A stretch of DNA of 64,000 bases from Anaerofilum faecale (GCA_019114265.1 DXFV01000021.1:1-64000); one strand, 5' to 3'; shown: positions 24,030 through 32,117, counted from the stretch's first letter. Notes: a model not told the origin generated them from the letters alone. Made by a program: numbers and translations.

Positions 24030-25106
24030 TTACTCCTCGATGTGTACGGTGTAGTCGCAGTAGAGGCAGCGGTATTCGTTCGGGGCGATCTCCATCATCT
24101 GCTGCGGCTCATTCTCCAGGTTGCAGATGCAGCGCGGGTTCTTGCAGTGGTATTTGGTGGGGGTCAGGCGGGTCTGCTTGGGCTGGTAGCCCACCTCCAG
24201 CAGCTTCAGGATCAGGGCCATGCGGATGAACATGCCGTAGCGGGCCTGGCGGAAGTAGCGGGCGCGGGGGTCGTAGTCCACCTCGCGGCTGATCTCCTTC
24301 ACGCGGGGCAGCGGATGCATGACGATCATGTTCTCCCGGGCCAGCTTCATCTTCTCGCCGTCCAGCACATAGAAGTCCTTCAGGCGCTCATACTCGGATT
24401 CGTCCGAGAAGCGTTCGCGCTGGATGCGGGTCATATACAGCACGTCGCAGTCGGCGATGGCGTCCTCGATCTTCTCCACCTCGGTGAAATCCACCTTGTT
24501 GTCCTTCATGAACTGGCGCAGATAGCGCGGCACCCGCAGCTCCTCCGGGCTGATGAGGATGAAGCGCACATTCTCGTAGCGGCTCATGGCCTGGATGAGG
24601 CTGTGCACCGTGCGGCCGAATTTCAAATCGCCGCAGATGGCCACCGTCAGGTCGCTGGTGCGGCCGAACACGGTGTGCATGGTGTACAGGTCGGTGAGGG
24701 TCTGGGTGGGGTGGTTGTGGCCGCCGTCGCCCGCGTTGATGACCGGGATGTCGCTGTAGAGGCTGGCCACCTTGGGCGCGCCCTCGTAGGGGTGGCGCAT
24801 GACGATGATGTCGGCGTAGGCGCTGAGCATGCGGGCGGTGTCGGCCACCGTCTCGCCCTTGGTCACGCTGGAGGAGCCGGGGTCGGAGAAGCCCACCACG
24901 CGGCCGCCCAGCCGGTTCATGGCCGACGCGAAGGACAGCCGGGTGCGGGTGCTGGGCTCGTAGAACAGAGTGCCCATCAGCTTGCCCTCGCAGGCGTTGA
25001 TGTACAGGCCGGGACGGTTCTTGATGTCGTCGGCCAGGGTGAACAGCTCCTCGATCTCTTCCACCGAAAGATCCTGCGGCTCGATCAGAGAATGGGTTTT
25101 CAGCAC
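24030..25106 (-). CDS. pyrB: Aspartate carbamoyltransferase with a fused PyrI-like zinc tail
   Basis: A 358-residue enzyme making carbamoyl aspartate. The catalytic chain shows the carbamoyl-phosphate site FYEPSTRTRLSF (~50), GDGGHNHPTQTLTDLYT (~130) and HPLPRVKEI (~265). After residue ~305 it does not end but continues into KYHCKNPRCICNLENE...YRCLYCDYTV, with four cysteines spaced like the zinc domain of the regulatory subunit PyrI (C-x4-C...C-x2-C); the nucleotide-binding part of PyrI is absent. The start is GTG 25106, which has AAAAGGAG 11 bases upstream; homology begins here. Preceded by an attenuator-like leader. Confidence 0.95.
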   Translation of the reverse strand: MLKTHSLIEPQDLSVEEIEELFTLADDIKNRPGLYINACEGKLMGTLFYEPSTRTRLSFASAMNRLGGRVVGFSDPGSSSVTKGETVADTARMLSAYADIIVMRHPYEGAPKVASLYSDIPVINAGDGGHNHPTQTLTDLYTMHTVFGRTSDLTVAICGDLKFGRTVHSLIQAMSRYENVRFILISPEELRVPRYLRQFMKDNKVDFTEVEKIEDAIADCDVLYMTRIQRERFSDESEYERLKDFYVLDGEKMKLARENMIVMHPLPRVKEISREVDYDPRARYFRQARYGMFIRMALILKLLEVGYQPKQTRLTPTKYHCKNPRCICNLENEPQQMMEIAPNEYRCLYCDYTVHIEE

Positions 25107-25151
25107 GATACAGCACACTCCTTTTCTGTTGGGCGCTTTCCGCGTTTGGGC

Positions 25152-25182
25152 AAAAAAAAACTTTTCCCCGAAAGGAAAAGTC
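25152..25182 (-). terminator. Intrinsic terminator inside the pyrB leader (candidate attenuator)
   Basis: On the minus strand ACTTTTCC pairs with GGAAAAGT around a short loop and is followed by eight or nine T. It lies about 45 bases before the pyrB start, so transcription must read through it to reach pyrBC. Confidence 0.8.
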
Positions 25183-25249
25183 AAAACGCCAAAGGCGGGG
25201 CAAGCGGCCCCTGCGGCGCAAAAGAAAAGAAGGAGGAAGCACTGCGCAT
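25181..25249 (-). CDS. 22-residue leader peptide of the pyrBC operon
   Basis: A near-perfect AAGGAGG (25266-25260) lies ten bases before an ATG at 25249. The peptide is MRSASSFFSFAPQGPLAPPL plus AF, and its TGA stop overlaps the 5' arm of the terminator hairpin. The coding segment includes a pyrimidine tract (TTCCTCCTTCTTTTCTTTT). This is the layout of the E. coli pyrL leader, where a ribosome close behind RNA polymerase melts the terminator when UTP is scarce. No PyrR-binding loop is recognisable. The peptide's sequence itself is unlikely to matter. Confidence 0.6.
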   Translation of the reverse strand: MRSASSFFSFAPQGPLAPPLAF

Positions 25250-25266
25250 ATCACGTGTTCCTCCTT
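25230..25266 (-). promoter_or_regulatory. Hairpin sequestering the leader-peptide ribosome site
   Basis: AAGGAGGAA (25266-25258) is exactly complementary to TTCCTCCTT (25238-25230). Folding would hide the leader ribosome site, and it sits just upstream of the T-rich CTTTTCTTTT stretch where polymerase could pause. Confidence 0.55.
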
Positions 25267-25283
25267 CCCCGTAGTTTCAAGTT

Positions 25284-25313
25284 ATTGTATCACGCCGGGC
25301 GCGGGATTGTCAA
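25284..25313 (-). promoter_or_regulatory. Promoter for pyrB-pyrC
   Basis: On the minus strand, perfect TTGACA (25313-25308), 18 bases, TACAAT (25289-25284). The predicted leader is about 170 bases. Confidence 0.82.
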
Positions 25314-25367
25314 ACCGAACTTTTGCGCGGTTTTTCGGGCGTTTCCGTTCAGGTTGCACAAACCCGC

Positions 25368-26297
25368 TCACACCAGCACCAGCAGCAGCGCCGTCAGCAG
25401 CGCCAGCAGCACGAAGACGCCCATGCCCCAGGTGAACAGGGCGGCGCGCACCGGGTGCGGGGGCGGCGCGCAGGGCGGCAGCGAGAAACCGCCGCGCCGT
25501 ATTTCCAGCGCCAGCAGCACCAGGCCCGCCGCGATGCACACCAGCACGAACAGGCCCAGCAGCGTGGCCCCCGCCACGCTGGAAGCCAGGTACATCGCCG
25601 CCACCGTGCCCATCAGATTGATGCAGAAGTGCACCGCCATGCACAGCGCGATCTTGCCGGTGCGCAGGTAGAGGTAGGCCAGCAGCACGCCCAGCGCGAA
25701 GGCGTAGAAGATCTGGTAGAGGTTGCCGTGGAACAGCGCAAAGCACGCCGCCGACACCAGCACATACACCCTGGCGCCCAGGCCGGCCGTCAGGCGGTAC
25801 ATCCCGGCGCGGAACACCAGCTCCTCGCACACGGCCGGCACCACGCACAGCATCAGCACGTTCAGCAGGGGGTTGCCGGCGCTGGCGGCCGTCTGCAGCG
25901 GGTTGGTGACCGAAGCGCCCTTCAGCCAGGTGACCAGCTGCATCAGCATCAGCGTGAGGAAGTTCGCCAGGTACATCACGCAGAAGCCCATCACCAGCGT
26001 GCGGAGAGTGAGAGCGAGACCGCCCTTGTCCCGCAGCGGGGGCGCGCAGCGCGGCAGGCGGCGCACCACCAGAAAGGCCAGCGGCAGGCCGATGCCGTAG
26101 AGCCCCAGGTCGGTGATGAGGAACAGCGCCAGCGCGGTGGCGGCGAAATCGGGCGCCAGCAGCCGCAGCACGAAGGCCACCAGCATCTGGCCCAGCTGCC
26201 CGGCGGCAAAAAAGACGGCCATGCCCCAGCCCACCCGGCTGAGCGTTTTGCGGTAGTCCGGCGCGGCCGGAGCCGACGGGGAAAACGATTCTGTCAT
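25368..26297 (-). CDS. CPBP-family intramembrane metalloprotease (CAAX-protease-like)
   Basis: A 309-residue integral membrane protein with about eight hydrophobic segments. The protease motifs are CEELVFR (EExxxR, ~165), CFALFHGNLYQ (FxxxH, ~197) and AVHFCINL (HxxxN, ~247). Family members process prenylated or peptide substrates, and some protect against their own bacteriocins. The start is the ATG at 26297, not the upstream open frame, with GGAGGG before it. It has its own promoter at 26376-26404. Partner unknown. Confidence 0.85.
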   Translation of the reverse strand: MTESFSPSAPAAPDYRKTLSRVGWGMAVFFAAGQLGQMLVAFVLRLLAPDFAATALALFLITDLGLYGIGLPLAFLVVRRLPRCAPPLRDKGGLALTLRTLVMGFCVMYLANFLTLMLMQLVTWLKGASVTNPLQTAASAGNPLLNVLMLCVVPAVCEELVFRAGMYRLTAGLGARVYVLVSAACFALFHGNLYQIFYAFALGVLLAYLYLRTGKIALCMAVHFCINLMGTVAAMYLASSVAGATLLGLFVLVCIAAGLVLLALEIRRGGFSLPPCAPPPHPVRAALFTWGMGVFVLLALLTALLLVLV

Positions 26298-26375
26298 AGC
26301 GGGAAGCTCCCTCCTTTTCGATGGATGGTACAGCGCCGGCCGGGCGCACAGGCGGCGGCCGGGGATCACAGTTTC

Positions 26376-26404
26376 ATCATACCATCCCCGGCCGGGCCGG
26401 TCAA
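26376..26404 (-). promoter_or_regulatory. Promoter for the CPBP protease gene
   Basis: On the minus strand, TTGACC (26404-26399), 17 bases, TATGAT (26381-26376), overlapping the last codons of the membrane gene upstream. Confidence 0.7.
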
Positions 26405-27144
26405 TCTTCTTTTACGTCCACCCGCAGCACACCCCACGCCGCCAGCACCACCAGTGCCAGCGCCAGCACGGCGGCAAGGCCGATTTTTGGGACAGGACCC
26501 ACCGTGGCCAGCCACAGCGCGACGGGACGCACCAGAATCGCCAGACGGCTGTCGCTGTTGAGATCAAAGAAGGGCATGATGGCGGTGGGGATCACCCACG
26601 CAAAGGCCATGACACCCCACAGCACATACATGCCGCGCCGCCCGAACAGCAGCGGCAGACAGCCCACCAGCATGCACACCACCGGCAGACCCAGCACCGC
26701 CAGCGGCACCAGATACCACCACTCGCACACGACGGCCAGCACTTCGGGGATCACCTCGGCCGCCTGCGCAAAGCAGGGACGGTAGACAAGGCCCTGCAAA
26801 AGGGTGTCCAGCGCGTACAGCGGCCAGAACAGCGCCAACAGTAGCAGACATTCCACAACGCCCGCGGCATACAGGCCGGCCAGCATCTGGCGGCGGGTGC
26901 GGCTCATCCGCACCCCCATCGGAAAATGCACCGCCATCTGCATGACCATCACCACCAACGTCATAAACCCGCCCAGAATGACCCCGGTCATCGAACCGAT
27001 CGGCCCGAACATGGCCGTGCGGTCGGCGGCCAGCTTGATGATCGCCGCCAGCACCGCCATAAACACGCCGATGCCGCCCGCCAGCGCGGTATTCTGCAGG
27101 ATGGTGTCCCGGTTGGCACAGAGATTTTTCCAGATCTCTTTCAT
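26401..27144 (-). CDS. Membrane protein, probable ABC-transporter permease partner
   Basis: A 247-residue protein with about six hydrophobic segments and no motif I can name. The start is the ATG at 27144 (GAAGGAGGAGAG upstream), although the frame stays open before it. It follows a similar membrane gene by 16 bases and lies downstream of the ABC ATPase, so it is most likely one of two permease subunits of the same exporter. Confidence 0.65.
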   Translation of the reverse strand: MKEIWKNLCANRDTILQNTALAGGIGVFMAVLAAIIKLAADRTAMFGPIGSMTGVILGGFMTLVVMVMQMAVHFPMGVRMSRTRRQMLAGLYAAGVVECLLLLALFWPLYALDTLLQGLVYRPCFAQAAEVIPEVLAVVCEWWYLVPLAVLGLPVVCMLVGCLPLLFGRRGMYVLWGVMAFAWVIPTAIMPFFDLNSDSRLAILVRPVALWLATVGPVPKIGLAAVLALALVVLAAWGVLRVDVKED

Positions 27145-27160
27145 ATTGCTCTCCTCCTTC

Positions 27161-27796
27161 TCAGGCCTCGGCGTGGCGCAGGATGGCCCAGCTGCCCGCC
27201 GTACACACCGCATACACCGCCAGCTGTGCAATTGCTGCCGGCCATCCGCCGGACAGGATGCTGCGCAGGAGATCGGCAAAGAACGGGTTGCCGTTGATCG
27301 TCATCGAGGACGAAAGGCCCACCATCGCGCCGCACAGCGCGCACAGCAGCAGAAACAGCCACATCGCCTTCTGGCCAAAGCGCAGACAGATGGTTCCGCA
27401 CAGCTCGCCGATACCGGCCACAGCCAGGCCGGTGCACAGGCTCATCCCGAACCGGAAGGGCACCGCTGTATCGCCGAAGGTGTTCAGCGCCAGCAGACCG
27501 GCCGGCAGAAACAGCGCCGCCGCCAGCTTGCTCACCTGCGTGGCCGCGAAAAATCCCCGCCGGGTGGCGCCGAAGCTCAGCGCGATGGGGAACACGCCGG
27601 TAATCAGGGTCATGGGCAGCATCACCGACAGCATCGGCCCCACTGTGGCCAGAATGCCGCCGATCATTCCGCTGCCCACCTCGCTGCCCGGCTCGATCAG
27701 GAAATACACCAGCGCCAGCATCAGGGCCATCACCCCGGCAAAGGTGGCCAGCTGCAGCGCCGTCCAGCGCAGCACGAATGCATTACTTCGTTTCAT
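27161..27796 (-). CDS. Membrane protein, probable ABC-transporter permease partner
   Basis: A 211-residue protein with about six hydrophobic segments (LMLALVYFLIEPG, MLPMTLITGVFPIALSFG and others). It overlaps the end of the ABC ATPase gene by 14 bases, so translation is coupled. FGATRRGFF resembles the loop seen in YtrC/YtrD-like permeases, but the similarity is weak. Confidence 0.65.
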   Translation of the reverse strand: MKRSNAFVLRWTALQLATFAGVMALMLALVYFLIEPGSEVGSGMIGGILATVGPMLSVMLPMTLITGVFPIALSFGATRRGFFAATQVSKLAAALFLPAGLLALNTFGDTAVPFRFGMSLCTGLAVAGIGELCGTICLRFGQKAMWLFLLLCALCGAMVGLSSSMTINGNPFFADLLRSILSGGWPAAIAQLAVYAVCTAGSWAILRHAEA

Positions 27797-28688
27797 GGCT
27801 GTCCTCCTCCTTGTGGCCGGTCAGCGCCACGAACACCTTTTGCAGGTTCATCGGCGCCACGTCCAGATCGCGCCCGGCGGTGATGCGGGCCAGGGTCTCG
27901 CCCCCGCAGCGCACACACACCGCTTTGCTGCGGCCCAGCTGCTCGGTGAAAAGGATCTTGCAGCCTGCCGTCGCGGCGTCCACCTCGTCTTCGCGGCCGG
28001 AGACGTGGTGGAACTGGGCCACCAGCTCGTCGGTGGGGGCATTCTCGATGATCCGCCCCTCGTCCATCACGATCACCTGCTCGAACACATTGCTGGCTTC
28101 GTCCAGGATGTGGGTGGACACGATGAAGGTGCGGCCGGTCTCGGCGTAGTCCTCCAGCAGCAGCTGGTAGAACCGCTCGCGCGCCACGATGTCCAGACCC
28201 GCCACCGGTTCGTCCAGGATGGTGACCGGGGCGCGGCTGGCCAGCGCCAGCACGATGGTCACCATGCTCAGCATGCCTTTGGACAGCCGGCAGATGCGCT
28301 TTTTCTCCTCCAGCCCGAACTCCTCCATCAGCCGCCGGGCGTACTCCTCGTCCCAGTGGGGATAGTAGTAGCGGGCGGCGCGCAGGTATTCCTTTACCTT
28401 GTAGGTGTTCTGGCCGAACATCAGCATGGGCGACAGCTCGCGCGAAAAGCAGATCTCGCCCAGCGCCCTGGCGTTTTCCCACACCGGCGCCCCGCCGTAG
28501 CTCACCATGCCGCCGGTGGTGCGCAGCTGGCCGGTGAGGCAGCCCAGCAGGGTGGTCTTGCCCGCGCCGTTGCGGCCGATCAGGCCGTAGATATGCCCCG
28601 GCTCAAAGGCCACGTCCAGCCCGTGCAGCACCTCCTTTTTGCCGTATCGTTTCACAAGCGCCTCGGCGCGCAGGATCTTGGTTTCCAT
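27783..28688 (-). CDS. ABC transporter ATP-binding protein (YtrB-like)
   Basis: A 301-residue ATPase. Walker A is GRNGAGKTT (~38), Walker B is VTILDEP (~158) and the switch His is in VSTHILDEA (~192). The signature is a divergent LSKGM (~137) where LSGGQ is usual, as in several GntR-linked clostridial ABC systems. The C-terminal ~60 residues carry paired cysteines (CVRCGG) of unknown use. It follows the GntR regulator by 30 bases and precedes two membrane proteins, giving the same order as the B. subtilis ytr operon, an envelope-antibiotic response system. Confidence 0.88.
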   Translation of the reverse strand: METKILRAEALVKRYGKKEVLHGLDVAFEPGHIYGLIGRNGAGKTTLLGCLTGQLRTTGGMVSYGGAPVWENARALGEICFSRELSPMLMFGQNTYKVKEYLRAARYYYPHWDEEYARRLMEEFGLEEKKRICRLSKGMLSMVTIVLALASRAPVTILDEPVAGLDIVARERFYQLLLEDYAETGRTFIVSTHILDEASNVFEQVIVMDEGRIIENAPTDELVAQFHHVSGREDEVDAATAGCKILFTEQLGRSKAVCVRCGGETLARITAGRDLDVAPMNLQKVFVALTGHKEEDSHETK

Positions 28689-28718
28689 CTTGATTCCTCC
28701 TTTAATATGGCGGGCGCA

Positions 28719-29099
28719 TCACTGCGCCCCGGCAGCCCGCCGGATCATCTCCAGCAGCTCGGTCTGGGTGATTTGCAGGTTCGCCGCTTCGCTCACCAGC
28801 GACTTGACATATTGCTCGTAAAAGGCGGCTTTGCGCTTTTCGCGGATGGCGGCCACCGCGCCGGCGGATACAAACATTCCGATCCCTCGTTTCTTGTACA
28901 GTACGCCCTCGTCCACCAGCAGGTTCACACCCTTGGCGGCCGTGGCCGGGTTGATGCGAAACTGGCGCGCCAGCTCGTTGGTGCTGGGCACCTGCTCCTC
29001 CTCGGCATAGATGCCGCGCAGGATGTCGTTTTCCATCATCTGCGCGATCTGCAGGTAGATGGAGGTCTGTTCGTTCAGCATTCCATTCAACAGGTTCAC
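28719..29099 (-). CDS. GntR-family transcriptional regulator (YtrA type)
   Basis: A 126-residue protein. Residues ~10-75 are the GntR winged helix (IYLQIAQMMENDILRGIYAE, VPSTNELARQFRINPATAAKG), followed by a short C-terminal helical tail, not a ligand domain, which defines the YtrA subfamily. The start is uncertain: GTG 29099 is the longest, and TTG or ATG codons a few residues in are possible because GAGGTG lies across the GTG. It likely represses its own operon; see the site at 29115-29174. Confidence 0.88.
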   Translation of the reverse strand: MNLLNGMLNEQTSIYLQIAQMMENDILRGIYAEEEQVPSTNELARQFRINPATAAKGVNLLVDEGVLYKKRGIGMFVSAGAVAAIREKRKAAFYEQYVKSLVSEAANLQITQTELLEMIRRAAGAQ

Positions 29100-29114
29100 C
29101 TCGCTTGGAGTTGC

Positions 29115-29174
29115 TTAGTTATGTGGTTCATTACTTCTGTAACTAACCATACCACTAACTTGGCGGTTTGTCAA
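29115..29174 (-). promoter_or_regulatory. Promoter and likely operator of the GntR-ABC operon
   Basis: On the minus strand, TTGACA (29174-29169), 17 bases, TATGGT (29151-29146). TTAGTTATGTGGTT on the plus strand (29115-29128) faces a related reversed block AACTAACCATACCACTAA (29141-29158), an imperfect dyad covering the -10 and start region, as expected for a GntR operator. Confidence 0.6.
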
Positions 29175-29197
29175 TGGCTTTGCGCAAAATTTTGTGC

Positions 29198-29203
29198 TAC
29201 AAT
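29198..29203 (+). promoter_or_regulatory. Extended -10 for gluQ
   Basis: TGC immediately followed by TACAAT (29198-29203), about 33 bases before the gluQ start, divergent from the GntR promoter. Confidence 0.45.
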
Positions 29204-29235
29204 ATCCCCAAACACGAGAAAAGGGGACGAGAACT

Positions 29236-30183
29236 ATGCAGACAGTGGGACGCTTTGCCCCCACCCCCAGCGGCGAGATGCATCTGGGCAACGTGCTGTG
29301 CGCGCTGCTGGCGTGGCTGGCGGCGCGCAGCGAAGGGGGGCGCATCCTCCTGCGGGTGGAGGATCTGGACACCCAGCGCACCCGCCCGGAATACGCCGCC
29401 CGGATGGAGGACGACCTGCTGTGGCTGGGGCTGGGCTGGGACGAGGGCGGCAGCAAGGGCGGGCCGCACGGCCCCTATTACCAGAGCGCGTGCAGCCCGC
29501 TCTACCAGAAGGCGCTGGATGTGCTGGAGGGGCAGGGGCTTTTGTACCCGTGCTTTTGCAGCCGCGCCGAGCTGCACGCCGCCAGTGCCCCCCACCTGAG
29601 CGACGGGCGGTATGTGTACACCGGCGCCTGCCGAAACCTGACGCCGGAGCAGGCGGCGGAAAAGCGGGCGAAAAAAAGCCCGGCCACCCGCATACGGGTG
29701 CCGGACGAATGGGTGGGCTTCACCGACCTCGCCTGCGGGCCGCAGGGGGAAAACCTGGCGCGGACGGCGGGGGATTTCCTGCTGCGGCGGTCGGACGGGG
29801 TGTTTGCCTATCAGCTGGCGGTGGTGGTGGACGATCTGCGGATGGGGGTGACCCAGGTGGTGCGCGGGCGCGACCTGCTGGACTCCACGCCCCGGCAGAT
29901 CTGGCTGGCCCGGGCGCTGGGCGCACAGGAGGTGCCGCAGTACGGGCACATCCCGCTGCTGCTGGCCAGCGACGGGCGCAGGCTGTCCAAGCGGGACGGC
30001 GACCTGGGCCTTGCGGCGCTGCGGCGGAAGATGACCGCCCCCGCGCTGGTGGGGCAGCTGGCGCACCTGGCCGGCCTGATCGACCGCCCCGAACCGGTCA
30101 CCCCCGCCGAGCTGGTGGGGGAGTTTGCCTGGGACAAGCTGCCCAGAGAGGACATCCGGCTGCCGGAGGGCTTCGGCTCATGA
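29236..30183 (+). CDS. gluQ: Glutamyl-Q tRNA(Asp) synthetase
   Basis: A 315-residue class I synthetase paralogue lacking the anticodon-binding domain. It attaches glutamate to queuosine in tRNA(Asp). The start of the fold RFAPTPSGEMHLGN contains the HIGH-like motif (residue ~16), and RLSKRD (~250) is the KMSKS equivalent. The zinc set CFCSR...Y..CR (~100-130) is typical of this group. Length is right for GluQRS (~300) and too short for GltX (~480). AAAAGGGGA precedes the ATG. It ends convergently, overlapping the next gene by six bases. Confidence 0.92.
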   Translation: MQTVGRFAPTPSGEMHLGNVLCALLAWLAARSEGGRILLRVEDLDTQRTRPEYAARMEDDLLWLGLGWDEGGSKGGPHGPYYQSACSPLYQKALDVLEGQGLLYPCFCSRAELHAASAPHLSDGRYVYTGACRNLTPEQAAEKRAKKSPATRIRVPDEWVGFTDLACGPQGENLARTAGDFLLRRSDGVFAYQLAVVVDDLRMGVTQVVRGRDLLDSTPRQIWLARALGAQEVPQYGHIPLLLASDGRRLSKRDGDLGLAALRRKMTAPALVGQLAHLAGLIDRPEPVTPAELVGEFAWDKLPREDIRLPEGFGS

Positions 30184-30513
30184 GGTGACGAGCACCGACA
30201 CCTTCGCGGGCAGGCAGGCGGCCCAGTCGTCCTCGTTCTGCAGCACGCCGAACCCGGCGCAGCGGTGGTCGGGGCATTCGGGGTCGGCAAAGCGGATGCC
30301 GCCGTCCTCCACCACGAGGTGGACGGTGATGCCGTCTTGGGCGGGGATGTCGTAGCGGGCGTCCTCGTCCAGCGGGAGGGCACGGGTGCTGCCGTCGGGC
30401 AGGGTGACCTCGGCGTAGACGCCGCTGTCGTGGGAGCGCAGCAGGAACAGCGCCCCCGCCACCGCCAGCACGGCGGCGGCAAAGAGAAGGTTTTTGCGCA
30501 TGGAAGGGGTCAT
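30178..30513 (-). CDS. NusG domain II-like (DUF1312) small anchored protein
   Basis: A 111-residue protein with an N-terminal membrane segment (KNLLFAAAVLAVAGALFLL, ~7-25) and one extracytoplasmic domain of ~80 residues. EVTLPDGSTRALPLDEDARY and DPECPDHRCAGFG match the NusG domain II-like family (Pfam NusG_II). These are often encoded beside rnf or flavin-related genes; none is adjacent here. Start ATG 30513 with AAAGGA upstream. Confidence 0.75.
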   Translation of the reverse strand: MTPSMRKNLLFAAAVLAVAGALFLLRSHDSGVYAEVTLPDGSTRALPLDEDARYDIPAQDGITVHLVVEDGGIRFADPECPDHRCAGFGVLQNEDDWAACLPAKVSVLVTS

Positions 30514-30624
30514 GGAAGGAGTCCTTTCGTGGAAAAAATATGTGCGGAAGGAGGGCGGTGTATGCCGCGCCCGCGGGGGAGCAGGCGCCGGCCGGAAGCC
30601 CGCCCGGATGTTCACCTGCTGTAC

Positions 30625-30669
30625 AGTATACCACAAACCGCAGCTTTTTTGCGCCGTTTGTGGTATACT
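30625..30669. promoter_or_regulatory. Divergent promoter pair inside a perfect 14-bp inverted repeat
   Basis: AGTATACCACAAAC (30625-30638) and its exact complement GTTTGTGGTATACT (30656-30669) are separated by 17 bases. Each arm carries an outward-facing extended -10 (TGG plus TATACT), one for the NusG-domain gene and one for the PepV-like gene. Neither has a good -35. The symmetry suggests a common operator. Confidence 0.6.
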
Positions 30670-30713
30670 AAAGCTGCTGTTTGCAACACCATTGCACAAA
30701 GGAGTATCTGAAT

Positions 30714-32117
30714 ATGAAATTTGCAGATTGGATGCCGTCTGTGGAGCGGTTCGTGGCCGAGAACCACGAGAATATCGTGCGGGACATCCGCCGCGTGGTG
30801 GAGATCCCCAGCGTGGAGGACACCCCGGCCCCCGGCGCTCCCTACGGCGCCGGCGCCCGCGCCGCATTGGACGAGGGCCTGAAAATCGCGCAGGAGATGG
30901 GGCTGGACACCCACAACGCCGACGGCCACATCGGCTGGGCCGAGGTGAAGGGCCGCACCGACAAGACCATCGCCACCATCACCCATCTGGACGTGGTGCC
31001 CGCCGGCAACGGCTGGGACGCCGACCCGTTCGTGATGCGCCGCCGCGACGGCTGGCTGATCGGCCGCGGCGTCTGCGACGACAAGGGCCCCAGCATCCTG
31101 TGCCTGTATATCGCCAAATTCCTGAAAGAGCAGGGCATCACCCCGCGCTACAACTTCCGCGTGCTGCTGGGCTGCAACGAGGAGACCGGCATGGGGGACG
31201 TGGAGTACTACCTGCACAACTTCCCCGCGCCCGACTTCTGCTTCTCGCCCGATGCCGAGTTCCCGGTGTGCAACGGCGAAAAGGGCGTGTATGAGGCCGA
31301 CATCTTCAGCCCGGTGCTGCACGGCCGCATCGTCGATTTCGCGGGCGGCGTGGCCAGCAACGCGGTGCCCGACCTGGCCCACTGCATCGTCAAGGCGGAC
31401 GCCGCCGCCCTGCCCGCCGCCGACCGCATCACGGTGGAGAGCGCGGGCGAAGGTCTGGCCCGCATCGAGGCCCGCGGCAAGGCCGGTCACGCCGCCAGCC
31501 CGGCCGGCACCGTGAACGCCATCGGCCTGATCGTGGACTATCTGCTGGACAACGCCCTGTGCGAGGGGGAGGAACGGGCCTATCTGGAATCGCTGCGCCG
31601 CCTGTTCTCGGCCACCGACGGCAGCGGCGTGGGCGTGGACAGCGACGACGGCCTGTTCGACCCGCTGACCATCATCGGCGGCACCATCCGCATGGAGGAG
31701 GGGCGTCTTTTGCAGAACGTCAACAGCCGGTTCCCCACCTCCACCACCGGCGAGGCCATCACCGCCGGGCTGGAAGCGGCGTTCGGGCCGGGCTGCACCG
31801 TCCGGGCCGAACGCGCCAGCGAGCCCTTCTATATCAGCGCCGACCACCCCGCCATCCAGACGCTGCTGAACGTCTACAACGAGGTGACCGGCGAGGACGC
31901 CAAGCCCTTCACGATGGGCGGCGGCACCTACGCGCGCCACTTCCCGCTGGCGGTGAGCTTCGGGCCGGAGGCCAGCCTCGGCGCGATGCCGGCCGACGTG
32001 CCCTCCTTCGTGGGCAGCATCCACGGCCCCAACGAGGGCGTGAGCGAGGAGCACCTGCTGAAGGCGCTGAAGATCTACCTGCTGGCCGTGCTGGCCCTGC
32101 AGGACGTGGATCTGTGA
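30714..32117 (+). CDS. M20-family dipeptidase (PepV-like)
   Basis: A 467-residue cytoplasmic zinc dipeptidase. Metal-binding motifs are ATITHLDVVPAGNGW (His ~92), GRGVCDDKGP (Asp ~121), GCNEETGMGD (Glu pair ~156) and a late GSIHGPNEGV (His ~443). The central dimerisation/lid domain is present, and length fits PepV (~470). It is expected to cleave dipeptides, including those with an N-terminal beta-Ala or D-Ala. AAAGGAG precedes the ATG at 30714. Confidence 0.92.
   Translation: MKFADWMPSVERFVAENHENIVRDIRRVVEIPSVEDTPAPGAPYGAGARAALDEGLKIAQEMGLDTHNADGHIGWAEVKGRTDKTIATITHLDVVPAGNGWDADPFVMRRRDGWLIGRGVCDDKGPSILCLYIAKFLKEQGITPRYNFRVLLGCNEETGMGDVEYYLHNFPAPDFCFSPDAEFPVCNGEKGVYEADIFSPVLHGRIVDFAGGVASNAVPDLAHCIVKADAAALPAADRITVESAGEGLARIEARGKAGHAASPAGTVNAIGLIVDYLLDNALCEGEERAYLESLRRLFSATDGSGVGVDSDDGLFDPLTIIGGTIRMEEGRLLQNVNSRFPTSTTGEAITAGLEAAFGPGCTVRAERASEPFYISADHPAIQTLLNVYNEVTGEDAKPFTMGGGTYARHFPLAVSFGPEASLGAMPADVPSFVGSIHGPNEGVSEEHLLKALKIYLLAVLALQDVDL

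Noticed and set aside
24388..25254. 288-codon minus-strand frame starting at GTG near 25254 in the pyrB leader
   Set aside because: It overlaps pyrB out of frame and has no domain; the ATG at 25249 in another frame has better spacing to the ribosome site.
25107..25290. PyrR-binding attenuator in the pyrB leader
   Set aside because: I looked for the conserved PyrR-binding loop (AGUCC-GAGAGG-like) and found none; the leader ORF and U tract fit another mechanism better.
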